A DNA stretch of 53,565 nt from Paraburkholderia sp. (lineage in GTDB: Bacteria; Pseudomonadota; Gammaproteobacteria; Burkholderiales; Burkholderiaceae). Shown here one piece after another: positions 9,435 through 18,690 of this stretch. Both the position numbers and the translations under genes were made by a program. The stretch covers positions 1-53,565 of the forward strand of contig NZ_JAMXLH010000047.1 in assembly GCF_024281035.1 (NCBI RefSeq), in the 5' to 3' direction. Under the pieces are notes generated by a model. The model did not search any database. It was not told the origin of the DNA and saw nothing but the letters and a program-made list of their open reading frames with translations. How positions within the stretch are numbered: position 1 is the stretch's first letter; each line of letters begins with the position of its first letter.

Positions 9435-9623
9435 TCGCGAGGCGCCAGGCGGTAAGCGGGCAACTGCGCCGCCCGCCGTGATTGCAGGGGCCGCTTCCAT
9501 GCGGCCCCATTCTTTTGGCGCCGGCGTTTTGAGCTGTTTCGTGTGGTATGGCGTGGTATGGCGCGGCGTTGAGCGCGAGGCCGCGAGAGGCTGCAAACGG
9601 TTTGCGCTGCGGGGCGGCGCCAA
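9435..9623. other. Intergenic region between pssA and leuA, upstream part
   Basis: The 417 bases between pssA and leuA hold a terminator (9487-9516), a duplicated GTGGTATGGC (about 9542-9561), a promoter (9624-9652) and a probable leucine leader peptide (9660-9743). Apart from these I see no gene in it. Confidence 0.5.
9487..9516 (+). terminator. Intrinsic terminator after pssA
   Basis: GGGGCCGC and GCGGCCCC form a perfect 8-bp stem with a six-base loop (TTCCAT), followed by ATTCTTTT. Confidence 0.85.
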
Positions 9624-9652
9624 TTGCGCTATCGGCGGAATCCCGCTATATT
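9624..9652 (+). promoter_or_regulatory. Probable leuA promoter
   Basis: TTGCGC (9624-9629), a 17-base spacer and TATATT (9647-9652). The predicted start of transcription, seven or eight bases on, falls at about 9659-9660, on the A of the ATG of the leader frame. Confidence 0.6.
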
Positions 9653-9659
9653 CGGCGAC

Positions 9660-9743
9660 ATGGTAACGATCCAGTTCCCCCTCTTTTCTCTTCAAGCCGG
9701 TGCGCCGCTACGTGCACTAGCGCTAGCGCGCCTGCCGCGCTGA
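9660..9743 (+). CDS. Putative leucine leader peptide upstream of leuA (27 aa)
   Basis: A short frame beginning MVTIQFPLFSL and ending in TGA at 9741-9743. Six of its 27 residues are leucine, and one each is isoleucine and valine. Three leucines use CTA, a codon seldom used in the surrounding genes, at 9708-9710, 9717-9719 and 9723-9725. The CTA pair at 9717-9725 lies in the palindrome CTAGCGCTAG (9717-9726). The ATG coincides with the predicted transcript start, so the RNA would be leaderless. I found no classical terminator hairpin with a U-tract between it and leuA; only CGCCA/TGGCG at 9783-9796. Confidence 0.45.
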   Translation: MVTIQFPLFSLQAGAPLRALALARLPR

Positions 9744-9851
9744 TCTCGCTCGCCCTCCGTCTGCTTCGTTCATTGTCAGCGTCGCCAACGGTGGCGCGAA
9801 CACCCGAATTCCGTTTGTAGACACTGAACAAGTTCCCCCTGGAGACACGAA

Positions 9852-11402
9852 ATGGCAGCAGACAAGCTCATCATCTTCGATACGACGTTGCGCGACGGCG
9901 AGCAGTCGCCCGGTGCGTCGATGACGAAGGAAGAGAAAATCCGCATCGCGAAGCAACTCGAACGCATGAAGGTCGACGTGATCGAAGCGGGCTTCGCCGC
10001 CAGTTCGAACGGCGACTTCGACGCGATCCACACGATCGCGGGCCTGGTGAAGGACAGCACGGTCTGCTCGCTCGCCCGTGCGAACGACAAGGACATTCAG
10101 CGCGCCGCCGACGCCCTCAAGCCCGCCGATCACTTCCGCATCCACACGTTCATCGCCACTTCTCCGCTGCACATGGAGAAGAAGCTGCGCATGTCGCCGG
10201 AGCAGGTGCTGGAGCAGGCGAAGCTCGCCGTGCGCTTCGCGCGCAAGTTCACCAACGACGTGGAGTTCTCGCCGGAAGACGGCAGCCGCTCGGACATGGA
10301 TTTCCTGTGCCGCGTGCTGGAAGCCGTCATCAATGAAGGCGCGACCACGATCAACATCGCCGATACGGTCGGCTACGGCGTGCCCGAGCTGTACGGCAAC
10401 CTCGTGAAGACGCTGCGCGAGCGCATCCCGAACTCCGACAAGGCGGTGTTCTCGGTGCACTGTCACAACGACCTCGGCATGGCCGTGGCGAATTCGCTGG
10501 CCGGCGTGCACACGGGCGGCGCGCGCCAGGTTGAGTGCACGATCAACGGTCTTGGCGAGCGTGCGGGCAATACGTCGCTCGAAGAAATCGTGATGGCCGT
10601 GAAGACCCGCAAGGACTACTTCGGCCTCGACCTCGGCATCGACACGACGCAGATCGTGCCGGCATCGAAGCTCGTCTCGCAGATCACCGGTTTCGTCGTG
10701 CAGCCGAACAAGGCGGTGGTCGGCGCGAACGCGTTTGCGCACGCGTCGGGCATCCACCAGGACGGCGTGCTCAAGGCGCGCGATACCTACGAAATCATGC
10801 GCGCGGAAGACGTGGGCTGGAGCGCGAACAAGATCGTGCTCGGCAAGCTTTCGGGCCGCAACGCGTTCAAGCAGCGTCTGCAGGAACTGGGCATCCAGCT
10901 CGACAGCGAAGGCGAACTGAACCAGGCATTCGCGCGCTTCAAGGAACTCGCCGACCGCAAGGCGGAAATCTTCGACGAAGACATCATCGCGATCGTTACT
11001 GAGGAGTCGGCGCAAGCGCACGAGAAGGAACACTACAAGTTCATCTCGCTGGCGCAGCACTCGGAGACGGGCGAGCGTCCGCACGCGCGCGTCGTGTTCT
11101 CGGCCGACGGCAAGGAAGTCACGGGCGAAGCCGCGGGCAACGGCCCGGTGGACGCCACGCTGAATGCCATCGAAACCGAGGTGGGCAGCGGCTCGGAACT
11201 GCTGCTCTATTCGGTGAACGCAATCACGACCGGCACGCAGGCGCAGGGCGAAGTGACGGTGCGTCTGTCCAAGGCAGGGCGCATCGTGAACGGCGTCGGC
11301 ACCGATCCGGATATCGTCGCCGCTTCGGCGAAGGCGTATATCGCGGCGCTGAACAAGCTGTACTCGTCGGACAGCGACAAGCTCAATCCGCAGCGTTCGT
11401 AA
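9852..11402 (+). CDS. leuA: 2-isopropylmalate synthase
   Basis: A 516-aa enzyme for the first committed step of leucine synthesis: acetyl-CoA plus 2-oxoisovalerate to 2-isopropylmalate. The HMGL-like barrel begins with the metal-site motif [18 protein letters not shown]; the catalytic and metal region [18 protein letters not shown] is near residues 202-219, and [14 protein letters not shown] follows. The C-terminal regulatory LeuA domain (about 390-505) binds leucine for feedback inhibition. GGAG lies about nine bases before the ATG. Transcription probably starts from the promoter at 9624-9652, with a leucine-rich leader frame in between. Confidence 0.97.
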   Translation: MAADKLIIFDTTLRDGEQSPGASMTKEEKIRIAKQLERMKVDVIEAGFAASSNGDFDAIHTIAGLVKDSTVCSLARANDKDIQRAADALKPADHFRIHTFIATSPLHMEKKLRMSPEQVLEQAKLAVRFARKFTNDVEFSPEDGSRSDMDFLCRVLEAVINEGATTINIADTVGYGVPELYGNLVKTLRERIPNSDKAVFSVHCHNDLGMAVANSLAGVHTGGARQVECTINGLGERAGNTSLEEIVMAVKTRKDYFGLDLGIDTTQIVPASKLVSQITGFVVQPNKAVVGANAFAHASGIHQDGVLKARDTYEIMRAEDVGWSANKIVLGKLSGRNAFKQRLQELGIQLDSEGELNQAFARFKELADRKAEIFDEDIIAIVTEESAQAHEKEHYKFISLAQHSETGERPHARVVFSADGKEVTGEAAGNGPVDATLNAIETEVGSGSELLLYSVNAITTGTQAQGEVTVRLSKAGRIVNGVGTDPDIVAASAKAYIAALNKLYSSDSDKLNPQRS

Positions 11403-11421
11403 GCGGCAGGCTCCACAACGA

Positions 11422-11457
11422 AAAACCCCCGCGCTCGCAGGAGCGCGGGGGTTTTAT
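11422..11457. terminator. Bidirectional terminator between leuA and the convergent lipoprotein gene
   Basis: AAAACCCCCGCGCTC pairs perfectly with GAGCGCGGGGGTTTT around a four-base loop (GCAG). With A on one side and T on the other it can serve both strands. Confidence 0.9.
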
Positions 11458-11500
11458 CTTTGTGCTGTCCTGTTTGCGGCGTCTTGTACCGCGCAGCGGT

Positions 11501-12058
11501 TCAGAACATGTTGCGGCGGTCCGGGTCGTGCAGCGGATCGGGCGTCTTCTGCGTGAGGCGCAGGATGCCGTTGTCGTCGAAGTAGAAGCTGTAGAGCATG
11601 TACCAGACACCCGTTTCCAGATAGCGATAGGTCCACACTTCACGCTTCATCAACGGGAAATACGAGGTGTCCATCGGGCGGCCGAAATTCACGAGCACGT
11701 CGGCGCGCGTCCACTTGCCGATCTCGGCGCGGTAGAACTCGTTGTCCTCCAGCACCTGGCGCACGTTGACGACCTTGCCGTGGCTGTCGATATCGGCGGC
11801 GACGGTGGTTTCGCCCATCGGCTGGGTGGGCCACATCAGGCGCTTGCCGCCGTCGGGCAGGTCGTAGGTTTCGCGCGGCGGGCCGAAGCGCGCGATCACG
11901 GCCTGGGCGTCGTCGCCCGTGTGGAACTGCGTCCACGGCTGCGCGCAGCCGGCGAGCGCGAGCGCGCCGAGGGCGGCAGCCAGCGCGCGTCGTGCGCCGC
12001 GTGACAGGCGAGATGCGAGGAAAGGAGCGAGGGCAGTGGCAAGAAAACGGTTGAGCAT
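11501..12058 (-). CDS. Outer-membrane-type lipoprotein, function unknown
   Basis: A 185-aa predicted lipoprotein. The lipobox LALAGC gives the lipidated cysteine as C38, after a long Arg/Ala-rich signal sequence. Two internally similar halves, each with a Gly-Arg/Pro-Pro turn (ARFGPPRETYDLP near 56-68 and VNFGRPMDTSYFP near 123-135), resemble the repeated fold of SmpA/BamE-type small lipoproteins, but I do not recognise a named family. The start at 12058 is chosen because the signal peptide follows it; its ribosome binding site is weak, and the frame is open far upstream without similarity. It is divergent from the binding-protein gene at 12231. Confidence 0.75.
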   Translation of the reverse strand: MLNRFLATALAPFLASRLSRGARRALAAALGALALAGCAQPWTQFHTGDDAQAVIARFGPPRETYDLPDGGKRLMWPTQPMGETTVAADIDSHGKVVNVRQVLEDNEFYRAEIGKWTRADVLVNFGRPMDTSYFPLMKREVWTYRYLETGVWYMLYSFYFDDNGILRLTQKTPDPLHDPDRRNMF

Positions 12059-12230
12059 GGAGTTCGCCGACGGCAAGGTCCCGACGACCGCAGTAATTGT
12101 CGAGCCGATATTTTGACATGCAATGTGCGGCGTGCGACGGGCGTCCAGCGGACTTGCCGCGGCGGCGCTTGCCGACCTATGATCCGCGCTTCGGATCATC
12201 GCGAACCGACGAGAGCAAAAGGAAGAGGGC

Positions 12231-13586
12231 ATGAGAGCACGAAGCGAACGAAGCAAACGCAGTTCACGATGGGGCCGCGCGGCAGCCCTGCTGGGGGCGC
12301 TGGCTCTTGGTCTCGCGATGGCCGCGGGCGCGGCGGCGCAGGCGACACAGACGAAGCAGGCCGGCAATGCGCCGGGCAGCCAGCCGACGCTCGCGCCTGT
12401 GCGGCTCGCGTTGATCGAGGGCATGTCCGGCCCGTTCGCCGACGCGGGCGCTGCAGTGGAGCGCAATCTGCGTTTCGGTGTCGAGCGCGTGAACGCGCAC
12501 GGCGGCGTCGTGCTGCGCGACGGGCGGCATCCGCTCGAACTCGTCGTGCTCGACAGCAAGGGCAGCACCGAGACGGCGCTGATGCAGTTGCGCGCCGCCG
12601 CCGACCGCCATATCGGCTTCGTCCTGCAGGGCAATAGCTCGGCGGTGGCGGCTGCGCTCGTGAAGGCGATCGATCGTCAGAATGCGCGCGATCCCGACAA
12701 TCGCGCGCTGTTCCTCAACTACTCCGCCGTCGATCCCGCGCTCACCGGCGCGGATTGCAGCTTCTGGCACTTCCGTTTCGATGCCCATGCGGGCATGCGC
12801 ATGGACGCGCTCGCGGATGTGATTGCCGCCGATCAGTCGGTCAAGAAGGTTTACCTGCTGAATCAGGACTACAGCTTCGGCCACGACGTGAGCGCGCTCG
12901 CACGTGCGGCGCTCGCGAAGCAGCGTCCCGATATCGCAGTGGTCGGCGACGAATTCCATCCGGTTGGCCGCGTGAAGGATTTTGCGCCGTACGTCTCGAA
13001 GATTCGCGCATCGGGCGCGGACGCCGTGATCACGGGCAACTGGGGCAACGACCTCGCGTTGCTGGTCAAGGCCGCACGAGAGCAGGGCCTCGACACGAAG
13101 TTCTACACGTTCTACGGCAACAGCCTTGGCGCGCCGGCGGCGCTTGGCGAGGCGGGCGTGAAGCGCGTGATTGCCGTCGCCGAGTGGCATCCGAACGCGG
13201 GCGGCGCAGCGTCCGACGCCTGGTACGCGGCATTCCGCGCGCGCTTTCCGGCGCCGCAGGACGACTATTCGGTGCTGCGCATGGTCTTGCTCGTCGAGAT
13301 GCTCGGGCAGGCGCTGACGAACGCGGGTTCCGCCGATCCGGCTGCGGTGGCAAAAGCGCTGGAGGGCATGCGCTTCACGGGCGACGAAAGCGGTTTCCAT
13401 CCGATGTGGATGCGCGCCGATGACCATCAGGTAATCCAGCCCCTTTATGTGATGCAGATGGACAAGGCGGGCACGCCGGGCGTGCGCTTCGACAACGAGG
13501 GATCGGGATACGGTTTTCGCACCGTGCTCGCGCTGCCGCCGCAGCGCACCGTGCCTGCAATGACGTGCCGCATGAAGCGGCCCTGA
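12231..13586 (+). CDS. ABC transporter periplasmic substrate-binding protein (branched-chain amino acid type)
   Basis: A 451-aa secreted binding protein of the Leu/Ile/Val-binding family. A signal peptide with a hydrophobic core occupies about residues 15-36, ending at AAGAAAQA. The mature protein starts with PVRLALIEGMSGPFADAG, the family's first strand, and continues with DYSFGHDVSALA and the DAVITGNWGNDLALLVKAA hinge segment. No permease or ATPase gene is adjacent, so it is an orphan component; the ligand cannot be read from sequence. A good ribosome site (AGGAAGAGG) precedes the ATG. Confidence 0.88.
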   Translation: MRARSERSKRSSRWGRAAALLGALALGLAMAAGAAAQATQTKQAGNAPGSQPTLAPVRLALIEGMSGPFADAGAAVERNLRFGVERVNAHGGVVLRDGRHPLELVVLDSKGSTETALMQLRAAADRHIGFVLQGNSSAVAAALVKAIDRQNARDPDNRALFLNYSAVDPALTGADCSFWHFRFDAHAGMRMDALADVIAADQSVKKVYLLNQDYSFGHDVSALARAALAKQRPDIAVVGDEFHPVGRVKDFAPYVSKIRASGADAVITGNWGNDLALLVKAAREQGLDTKFYTFYGNSLGAPAALGEAGVKRVIAVAEWHPNAGGAASDAWYAAFRARFPAPQDDYSVLRMVLLVEMLGQALTNAGSADPAAVAKALEGMRFTGDESGFHPMWMRADDHQVIQPLYVMQMDKAGTPGVRFDNEGSGYGFRTVLALPPQRTVPAMTCRMKRP

Positions 13587-13704
13587 GCGCTGTTCCTGGC
13601 TCGGCTGGAGCGCTTTCGGCAGGTTTGCAGCCCGACCGCGAGCGTTCGTCCGCCGCGCCGGCTTTCCGCCGAATCCACCCCGTATCCCCGCCCAGGGCGC
13701 CGCG

Positions 13705-13733
13705 TTCGCGGCGAATCGGGCTTGTGCTACAAT
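13705..13733 (+). promoter_or_regulatory. Probable rpsO promoter with extended -10
   Basis: TACAAT at 13728-13733 is preceded by TGC, an extended -10. A weak -35 (TTCGCG, 13705-13710) lies at 17-base spacing. The leader before rpsO is about 65 bases. Confidence 0.55.
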
Positions 13734-13804
13734 ACGCGCTTCGTCGTAACCCACGGCACGGCCTTTCTTCCGTGACCGCCCGTTAGTTTTAAAGGAAAAG
13801 CAAA

Positions 13805-14074
13805 ATGTCCGTAGCAGATATCAAGAAGTCCGACATCGTCGCGCAATTCGCGCGCGGCACTGGCGACACGGGTTCCCCCGAAGTTCAGGTTGCACTCCTG
13901 ACGTCGCGTATCAACGAACTGACCTCGCACTTCAAGTCGCACGCGAAGGATCACCACAGCCGCCGCGGTCTGCTGCGCATGGTGAGCCGCCGCCGCAAGC
14001 TGCTCGACTACCTGAAGGGCAAGGACGCTGACCGTTACCGCTCGCTGATCGAGAAGCTGGGTCTGCGCAAGTAA
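13805..14074 (+). CDS. rpsO: 30S ribosomal protein S15
   Basis: An 89-aa primary 16S rRNA-binding protein of the small subunit. The full family pattern is present, including [20 protein letters not shown] near residues 21-40, the [12 protein letters not shown] loop near 50-61 and the conserved tail [13 protein letters not shown]. Preceded by AAAGGAAAAGC. As in most proteobacteria it lies directly upstream of pnp. Confidence 0.98.
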   Translation: MSVADIKKSDIVAQFARGTGDTGSPEVQVALLTSRINELTSHFKSHAKDHHSRRGLLRMVSRRRKLLDYLKGKDADRYRSLIEKLGLRK

Positions 14075-14093
14075 CCGGAAGTTCTTCCAGCAC

Positions 14094-14136
14094 GATGCCT
14101 GTGTCAGTTTCGCTGATGCAGGCATTTTGTTTTTGA
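14094..14136 (+). terminator. Hairpin terminator after rpsO
   Basis: ATGCCTG and CAGGCAT pair, with the TCAG/CTGA inner stem extending it, followed by TTTTGTTTTTG. It could separate rpsO from pnp or let some read-through pass. Confidence 0.75.
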
Positions 14137-14390
14137 ACGGTACGCTTCGCATCAGGCGTACCGAAGCGCGGCACAATGCAGCACAGGCCGTAATTGCAGT
14201 ATCAGCGGGGCCGGACCACGGAGCAGAGCTTTGTGTCATTCCATCAGATCGCGTGTCGGTACGCCGTCATGCGCGATTCGCTGGAATGGCATAACCACAC
14301 CTCTTCTTGCGCGGTGCCGGTCCGTGTATTGCCGTGTCGCACGCCCACGGCGCGCCACGCAGCATAACAATGAGTAAGGAGTGACTAGAC
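14137..14390 (+). promoter_or_regulatory. Structured pnp leader with competing hairpins
   Basis: No gene is seen here. GGTACGC (14139-14145) pairs with GCGTACC (14156-14162), while CGCTTCG (14143-14149) pairs with CGAAGCG (14162-14168); these exclude each other. Further on, CATTCCA (14237-14243) pairs with TGGAATG (14282-14288) and, inside it across a symmetric internal loop, ATCGCG (14248-14253) with CGCGAT (14272-14277). In E. coli a double-stranded pnp leader is cut by RNase III in PNPase autoregulation; that this region does the same is inference. Confidence 0.5.
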
Positions 14391-16541
14391 ATGACCATGT
14401 TCAACAAAGTCGTGAAAGAGTTCAAATGGGGCCAGCATAATGTGCGCCTCGAAACGGGTGAGATCGCCCGTCAGGCAGGCGGCGCCGTCATCGTCGATGT
14501 CGAAGATACCGTCGTGCTCGCCACCGTCGTCGGCGCGAAGACCGCCAAGCCCGGTCAGGATTTCTTCCCGCTGACCGTCGACTACATCGAAAAGACCTAT
14601 TCGGCCGGCAAGATCCCCGGCGGCTTCTTCCGCCGCGAAGGCCGTCCGTCCGAAGGCGAGACGCTGATCTCGCGCCTGATCGACCGCCCGCTGCGCCCGC
14701 TCTTCCCGGAAGGCTTCTACAACGAAGTGCAGGTTGTCATTCACGTGCTGTCGATCAACCCGGAAGTCCCGGCTGACATCCCCGCGCTGATCGGCGCGTC
14801 GGCAGCACTGGCCGTCTCGGGTCTGCCGTTCAACGGCCCGGTCGGCGCGGCTCGCGTCGGCTACATCAACAACGAATACGTGCTGAACCCGACGCGCGCG
14901 CAAATCAAGGAATCGAGCCTCGACCTCGTCGTGGCCGGTACGGAGCGCGCCGTGCTGATGGTGGAATCGGAAGCCGAACAGCTGCCGGAAGACGTGATGC
15001 TCGGCGCCGTGGTGTTCGGCCACGAGCAGATGCAGACCGCCATCGACGCGATCCACGAACTCGTGCGTGACGGCGGCAAGCCCGAATGGGACTGGCAGCC
15101 GGCGCCGAAGGACGAAGCGCTGATCGCCCGCATCACCGACATCGCCTACAACGAACTGCTCGCCGCCTATCAACTGCGCGACAAGCAGCAGCGTTCGGCG
15201 AAGCTGAAGGAAGTCTACGCAGCCACGTCGGCCAAGCTCGAGGAAGAAGCCGCAGCAGCGGGCACGACGGCAGCCGACAAGGCGAGCGTCGGCAACGTGC
15301 TGTTCGACCTCGAAGCGAAGATCGTCCGCTCGCAGATCCTGAACGGCGAGCCGCGCATCGACGGCCGCGACACGCGCACGGTGCGCCCGATCGAGATCCG
15401 CACCGGCGTTCTGCCGCGCACGCACGGCTCGGCGCTCTTCACGCGCGGCGAAACGCAGGCGCTCGTCGTCGCGACGCTCGGCACCAAGGGCGATGAGCAG
15501 ATCATCGACGCGCTCGAAGGCGAGTACCGCGACCGCTTTATGCTTCACTACAACATGCCCCCGTTCGCGACCGGCGAAACGGGCCGCGTCGGCTCGCCGA
15601 AGCGTCGTGAAATCGGCCACGGCCGTCTCGCGAAGCGCGCGCTCGTCGCGTGCCTGCCGAGCGCCGAAGAATTCGGCTACTCGATCCGCGTCGTCTCGGA
15701 AATCACCGAGTCGAACGGTTCGTCGTCGATGGCATCGGTGTGCGGCGGCTGCCTCGCGCTGATGGACGCCGGCGTGCCGATGAAGGCGCACGTCGCGGGC
15801 ATCGCGATGGGCCTGATTCTCGAAGGCAACAAGTTCGCGGTGCTGACCGATATTCTCGGCGACGAAGATCACCTCGGCGACATGGACTTCAAGGTGGCCG
15901 GTACGTCGGAAGGCGTGACGGCGCTGCAGATGGACATCAAGATCCAGGGCATCACCAAGGAAATCATGCAGGTCGCGCTCGCACAGGCGAAGGAAGGCCG
16001 CATGCACATCCTCGGCAAGATGACCGCAGCTGTTTCGGGCGCGAACACGGAACTGTCGGAGTTCGCACCGCGCATGATCACCATCAAGATCAACCCGGAG
16101 AAGATCCGCGACGTGATCGGCAAGGGCGGTTCGGTGATCCGCGCACTGACGGAAGAAACCGGCACGACCATCGACATCTCCGACGACGGCGTCGTGACCA
16201 TCGCGAGCACGTCGAGCGAAGGCATGGCCGAAGCGAAGAAGCGCATCGAGAACATCACGGCCGAAATCGAAGTGGGCCAGGTGTACGAGGGTCCGGTCCT
16301 CAAGCTGCTGGACTTCGGCGCGATCGTGAACCTGCTGCCGGGCAAGGATGGTCTGCTGCACATCTCCGAGATCGCCAACGAGCGCATCAAGGACATCAAC
16401 GACTATCTGAAGGAAGGCCAGATCGTGAAGGTCAAGGTCATCCAGACGGACGAGAAGGGCCGCGTGCGCCTGTCGGCCAAGGCGCTGCTGAACGAGGCAG
16501 CCAATGGCGGCGGTGCGCCGCAGGGCGAGCCGCAGCAGTAA
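14391..16541 (+). CDS. pnp: Polynucleotide phosphorylase
   Basis: A 716-aa 3'-5' exoribonuclease that phosphorolyses RNA and is a core part of mRNA decay. It has two RNase PH-like domains (about 1-230 and 315-545) joined by an all-alpha linker, then a KH domain containing [15 protein letters not shown] (near 577-591) and an S1 domain (about 625-695). The EFxxGE-type region is present as [26 protein letters not shown] lies upstream of the ATG; a second ATG two codons in is possible. The leader is highly structured. Confidence 0.98.
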   Translation: MTMFNKVVKEFKWGQHNVRLETGEIARQAGGAVIVDVEDTVVLATVVGAKTAKPGQDFFPLTVDYIEKTYSAGKIPGGFFRREGRPSEGETLISRLIDRPLRPLFPEGFYNEVQVVIHVLSINPEVPADIPALIGASAALAVSGLPFNGPVGAARVGYINNEYVLNPTRAQIKESSLDLVVAGTERAVLMVESEAEQLPEDVMLGAVVFGHEQMQTAIDAIHELVRDGGKPEWDWQPAPKDEALIARITDIAYNELLAAYQLRDKQQRSAKLKEVYAATSAKLEEEAAAAGTTAADKASVGNVLFDLEAKIVRSQILNGEPRIDGRDTRTVRPIEIRTGVLPRTHGSALFTRGETQALVVATLGTKGDEQIIDALEGEYRDRFMLHYNMPPFATGETGRVGSPKRREIGHGRLAKRALVACLPSAEEFGYSIRVVSEITESNGSSSMASVCGGCLALMDAGVPMKAHVAGIAMGLILEGNKFAVLTDILGDEDHLGDMDFKVAGTSEGVTALQMDIKIQGITKEIMQVALAQAKEGRMHILGKMTAAVSGANTELSEFAPRMITIKINPEKIRDVIGKGGSVIRALTEETGTTIDISDDGVVTIASTSSEGMAEAKKRIENITAEIEVGQVYEGPVLKLLDFGAIVNLLPGKDGLLHISEIANERIKDINDYLKEGQIVKVKVIQTDEKGRVRLSAKALLNEAANGGGAPQGEPQQ

Positions 16542-16553
16542 CGCGGCAGCCTG

Positions 16554-16592
16554 AAACGGCCGGCGGCGCAGCATGCGCACCGGCCGTTTTTT
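16554..16592 (+). terminator. Intrinsic terminator after pnp
   Basis: AAACGGCCGG pairs with CCGGCCGTTT around a loop with GCGCA repeats, followed by TTTTCT. Confidence 0.85.
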
Positions 16593-16676
16593 CTGATGGG
16601 TTGCCTGGAGCAGTGCCTGGATGGCCTTGCGCATGCACCGCGTGCGCAGCACCATCCGGACAAACGGAGACGAGAT

Positions 16677-17693
16677 ATGAATGCAGTCGAGATCACCGAA
16701 TTCGGCGCACCGGACGTGCTCAGGCTGACCGAGCGCGCAATGCCCGAACCGAAAGCGGGTGAAGTGCTCATCAAGGTCGCGGCGTCGGGTGTGAACCGGC
16801 CGGACGTGTTCCAGCGCAAGGGCGCGTATGCGCCGCCGCCGGGCATTTCGGATCTGCCGGGGCTGGAAGTCGCGGGCGAGATCGTCGGCGGCACGATCGA
16901 CGAGAAGAACAACCCGTTTGGCCTGAAGATCGGCGACCGCGTATGCGCGCTGATCGCGGGCGGCGGCTACGCCGAATATGCGGCGGCGCCGCTCGGCCAG
17001 TGCCTGCCGGTCCCGGCGGGGCTCTCCGATATCGAGGCTGCTTCGTTGCCCGAAACGTTTTTCACGGTCTGGAGCAACGTGTTCCAGCGCGGCCGGCTCG
17101 GCGCGGGTGAGGGCGGCGAGAACGAGACGCTGCTCGTGCAGGGCGGTTCGAGCGGCATCGGCGTGACGGCGATCCAGATGGCGCACGCGCTCGGCTATCG
17201 CGTGTTCGCGACCGCGGGCTCCGACGACAAGTGCCGCGCCTGTGAGCAACTGGGTGCGGAACGCGCGATCAACTATCGCAGCGAGGATTTCGTCGAAGTC
17301 GTGAAGGCGCTTACGCAAAATCGCGGCGTCGACGTGATTCTCGATATGGTGGGCGGCGGCTATGTGCCGCGCGAACTTTCGGCGCTCGCGGACGGCGGCC
17401 GCATCGTGCTGATCGCGACGCTCGGCGGATCGAAGGCCGAAGTCAACGTGCACGAGATTCTGCGGCGACGCCTCACGATCACGGGTTCGACGCTGCGTGC
17501 GCGGCCGGTTGAATTCAAGGCGAACATCGCGCGGGAGCTGAAGGAGCGTGTGTGGCCGCTGATCGAAGCGGGCAGCATCAAGCCGGTGGTGTTCCGCGTG
17601 TTCCCTGCGGAGCAGGCCGCGCAGGCGCATGCGCTGATGGAAAGCAGCGAGCACGTCGGCAAGATCGTGCTTGATTGGGGTCGAAAGGCTTGA
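16677..17693 (+). CDS. NAD(P)H quinone oxidoreductase, zinc-independent MDR (PIG3-type)
   Basis: A 338-aa medium-chain dehydrogenase/reductase. It has the GroES-like N-terminal domain ([19 protein letters not shown] near 41-59) and a Rossmann domain with the quinone-oxidoreductase nucleotide motif [14 protein letters not shown] near 156-169. Structural zinc cysteines are absent, as in the quinone oxidoreductase branch. Similarity is to the p53-inducible PIG3/QorB-like group that reduces quinones with NADPH. I chose the ATG at 16677, which has CGGAGACGAG upstream; the longer frame runs into the pnp terminator region. Confidence 0.92.
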   Translation: MNAVEITEFGAPDVLRLTERAMPEPKAGEVLIKVAASGVNRPDVFQRKGAYAPPPGISDLPGLEVAGEIVGGTIDEKNNPFGLKIGDRVCALIAGGGYAEYAAAPLGQCLPVPAGLSDIEAASLPETFFTVWSNVFQRGRLGAGEGGENETLLVQGGSSGIGVTAIQMAHALGYRVFATAGSDDKCRACEQLGAERAINYRSEDFVEVVKALTQNRGVDVILDMVGGGYVPRELSALADGGRIVLIATLGGSKAEVNVHEILRRRLTITGSTLRARPVEFKANIARELKERVWPLIEAGSIKPVVFRVFPAEQAAQAHALMESSEHVGKIVLDWGRKA

Positions 17694-17731
17694 CTTTTAC
17701 GCGGCCGGGCGCGCGAATCATTCCTCGCGGT

Positions 17732-17761
17732 TTGACCCGCTTCCGCTTGACGAAGTAAAAT
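17732..17761 (+). promoter_or_regulatory. Probable tpiA-secG promoter
   Basis: TTGACC (17732-17737), an 18-base spacer and TAAAAT (17756-17761), just after the oxidoreductase stop. Confidence 0.55.
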
Positions 17762-17799
17762 TGTGCGTTTTGCGCCCGCTTTTAACGGCAACCGAAACA

Positions 17800-18582
17800 A
17801 TGTCGAATCAACGATCCAAGCTTGTAGTCGGTAACTGGAAGATGCACGGCCGTCTCGCGGCCAACGCAGTGCTTTTGCAGGGCGTCGCACGCGGCGCGCA
17901 GGCATTGCCGCACGGCGTGGGTATTGGCGTGTGCGTGCCGCATCCGTATCTTGCGCAGGCGCAGGCGCTGCTTGGCGGAAGCCGGGTGGCCTGGGGCGCG
18001 CAGGATGTCTCGGCGCACGAACAGGGCGCATTCACCGGCGAAGTTGCGGCGGGCATGATCGCCGACTTCGAGGCTGCGTATGCGATCGTCGGGCACTCGG
18101 AACGGCGCGCTTATCATGGCGAAAGCTCCGAGGTCGTTGCGGCGAAGGCGCAGCGCGTGCTGGCGGCAGGGCTTACGCCCATCGTTTGCGTGGGCGAGAC
18201 GCTCGAAGAGCGCGAATCCGGCGCGACCGAGCGCGTAGTCGGCGCGCAGCTCGATGCGGTGCTCGCCGTGCTGTCGGTTGAAGAAGCGGCGCGCATCGTC
18301 GTGGCTTACGAACCCGTTTGGGCGATCGGCACCGGCAAGAGCGCAAGCTCGGAGCAGGCGCAGCAGGTTCACGCGTTCTTGCGTGCGCGTCTTGCTGCCA
18401 AGGGCGCACAGGCTGCTAACGTGCCGCTGCTCTACGGCGGCAGCGTGAAGCCGGAGAATGCGGCGGAGCTGTTCCGTCAAGCCGATATCGATGGCGGCCT
18501 GATTGGCGGCGCGTCGTTGAAGGAAGGGGATTTTCTCGCGATTTGCGCGGCCGCTGGAGCGGGCGCGGATGTGGTGAGCTAA
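17800..18582 (+). CDS. tpiA: Triosephosphate isomerase
   Basis: A 260-aa glycolytic enzyme interconverting dihydroxyacetone phosphate and glyceraldehyde 3-phosphate in the cytosol. Catalytic residues are visible: N12 and K14 in [10 protein letters not shown]99 in AIVGHSERR, and E171 in [12 protein letters not shown], followed by the flexible loop. The phosphate-binding [11 protein letters not shown] segment lies near 209-219. Start at 17800 is the first ATG before the conserved N-terminus. secG follows 108 bases downstream, a common arrangement. Confidence 0.97.
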   Translation: MSNQRSKLVVGNWKMHGRLAANAVLLQGVARGAQALPHGVGIGVCVPHPYLAQAQALLGGSRVAWGAQDVSAHEQGAFTGEVAAGMIADFEAAYAIVGHSERRAYHGESSEVVAAKAQRVLAAGLTPIVCVGETLEERESGATERVVGAQLDAVLAVLSVEEAARIVVAYEPVWAIGTGKSASSEQAQQVHAFLRARLAAKGAQAANVPLLYGGSVKPENAAELFRQADIDGGLIGGASLKEGDFLAICAAAGAGADVVS

Positions 18583-18583
18583 G

Positions 18584-18619
18584 AGCCTCGCACGTGCCCT
18601 TGATCGGGGCGTGCAGGCT
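18584..18619 (+). other. Long hairpin in the tpiA-secG gap
   Basis: AGCCT/AGGCT, GCACG/CGTGC and CCC/GGG stack into one interrupted stem around TTGATC. No U-tract follows, so it is not a typical terminator. It may slow 3' exonucleases or mark a processing point between tpiA and secG. Confidence 0.5.
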
Positions 18620-18690
18620 TCGTATGCGTGTGTCTTGAGGTGACTACAGGTACCTGAGGCACGTGCTCAACAAGGACTCAGGTGAGTGTC

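Noticed and set aside
13585..13610. AGCGCT repeats after the binding-protein gene as a terminator
   Set aside because: Only six pairs with a long loop and no T-run.
14385..17654. A 1089-codon open frame on the minus strand opposite pnp and the oxidoreductase gene
   Set aside because: It mirrors codon structure of GC-rich plus-strand genes, is Arg/Ala/His-rich and has no recognisable domain.
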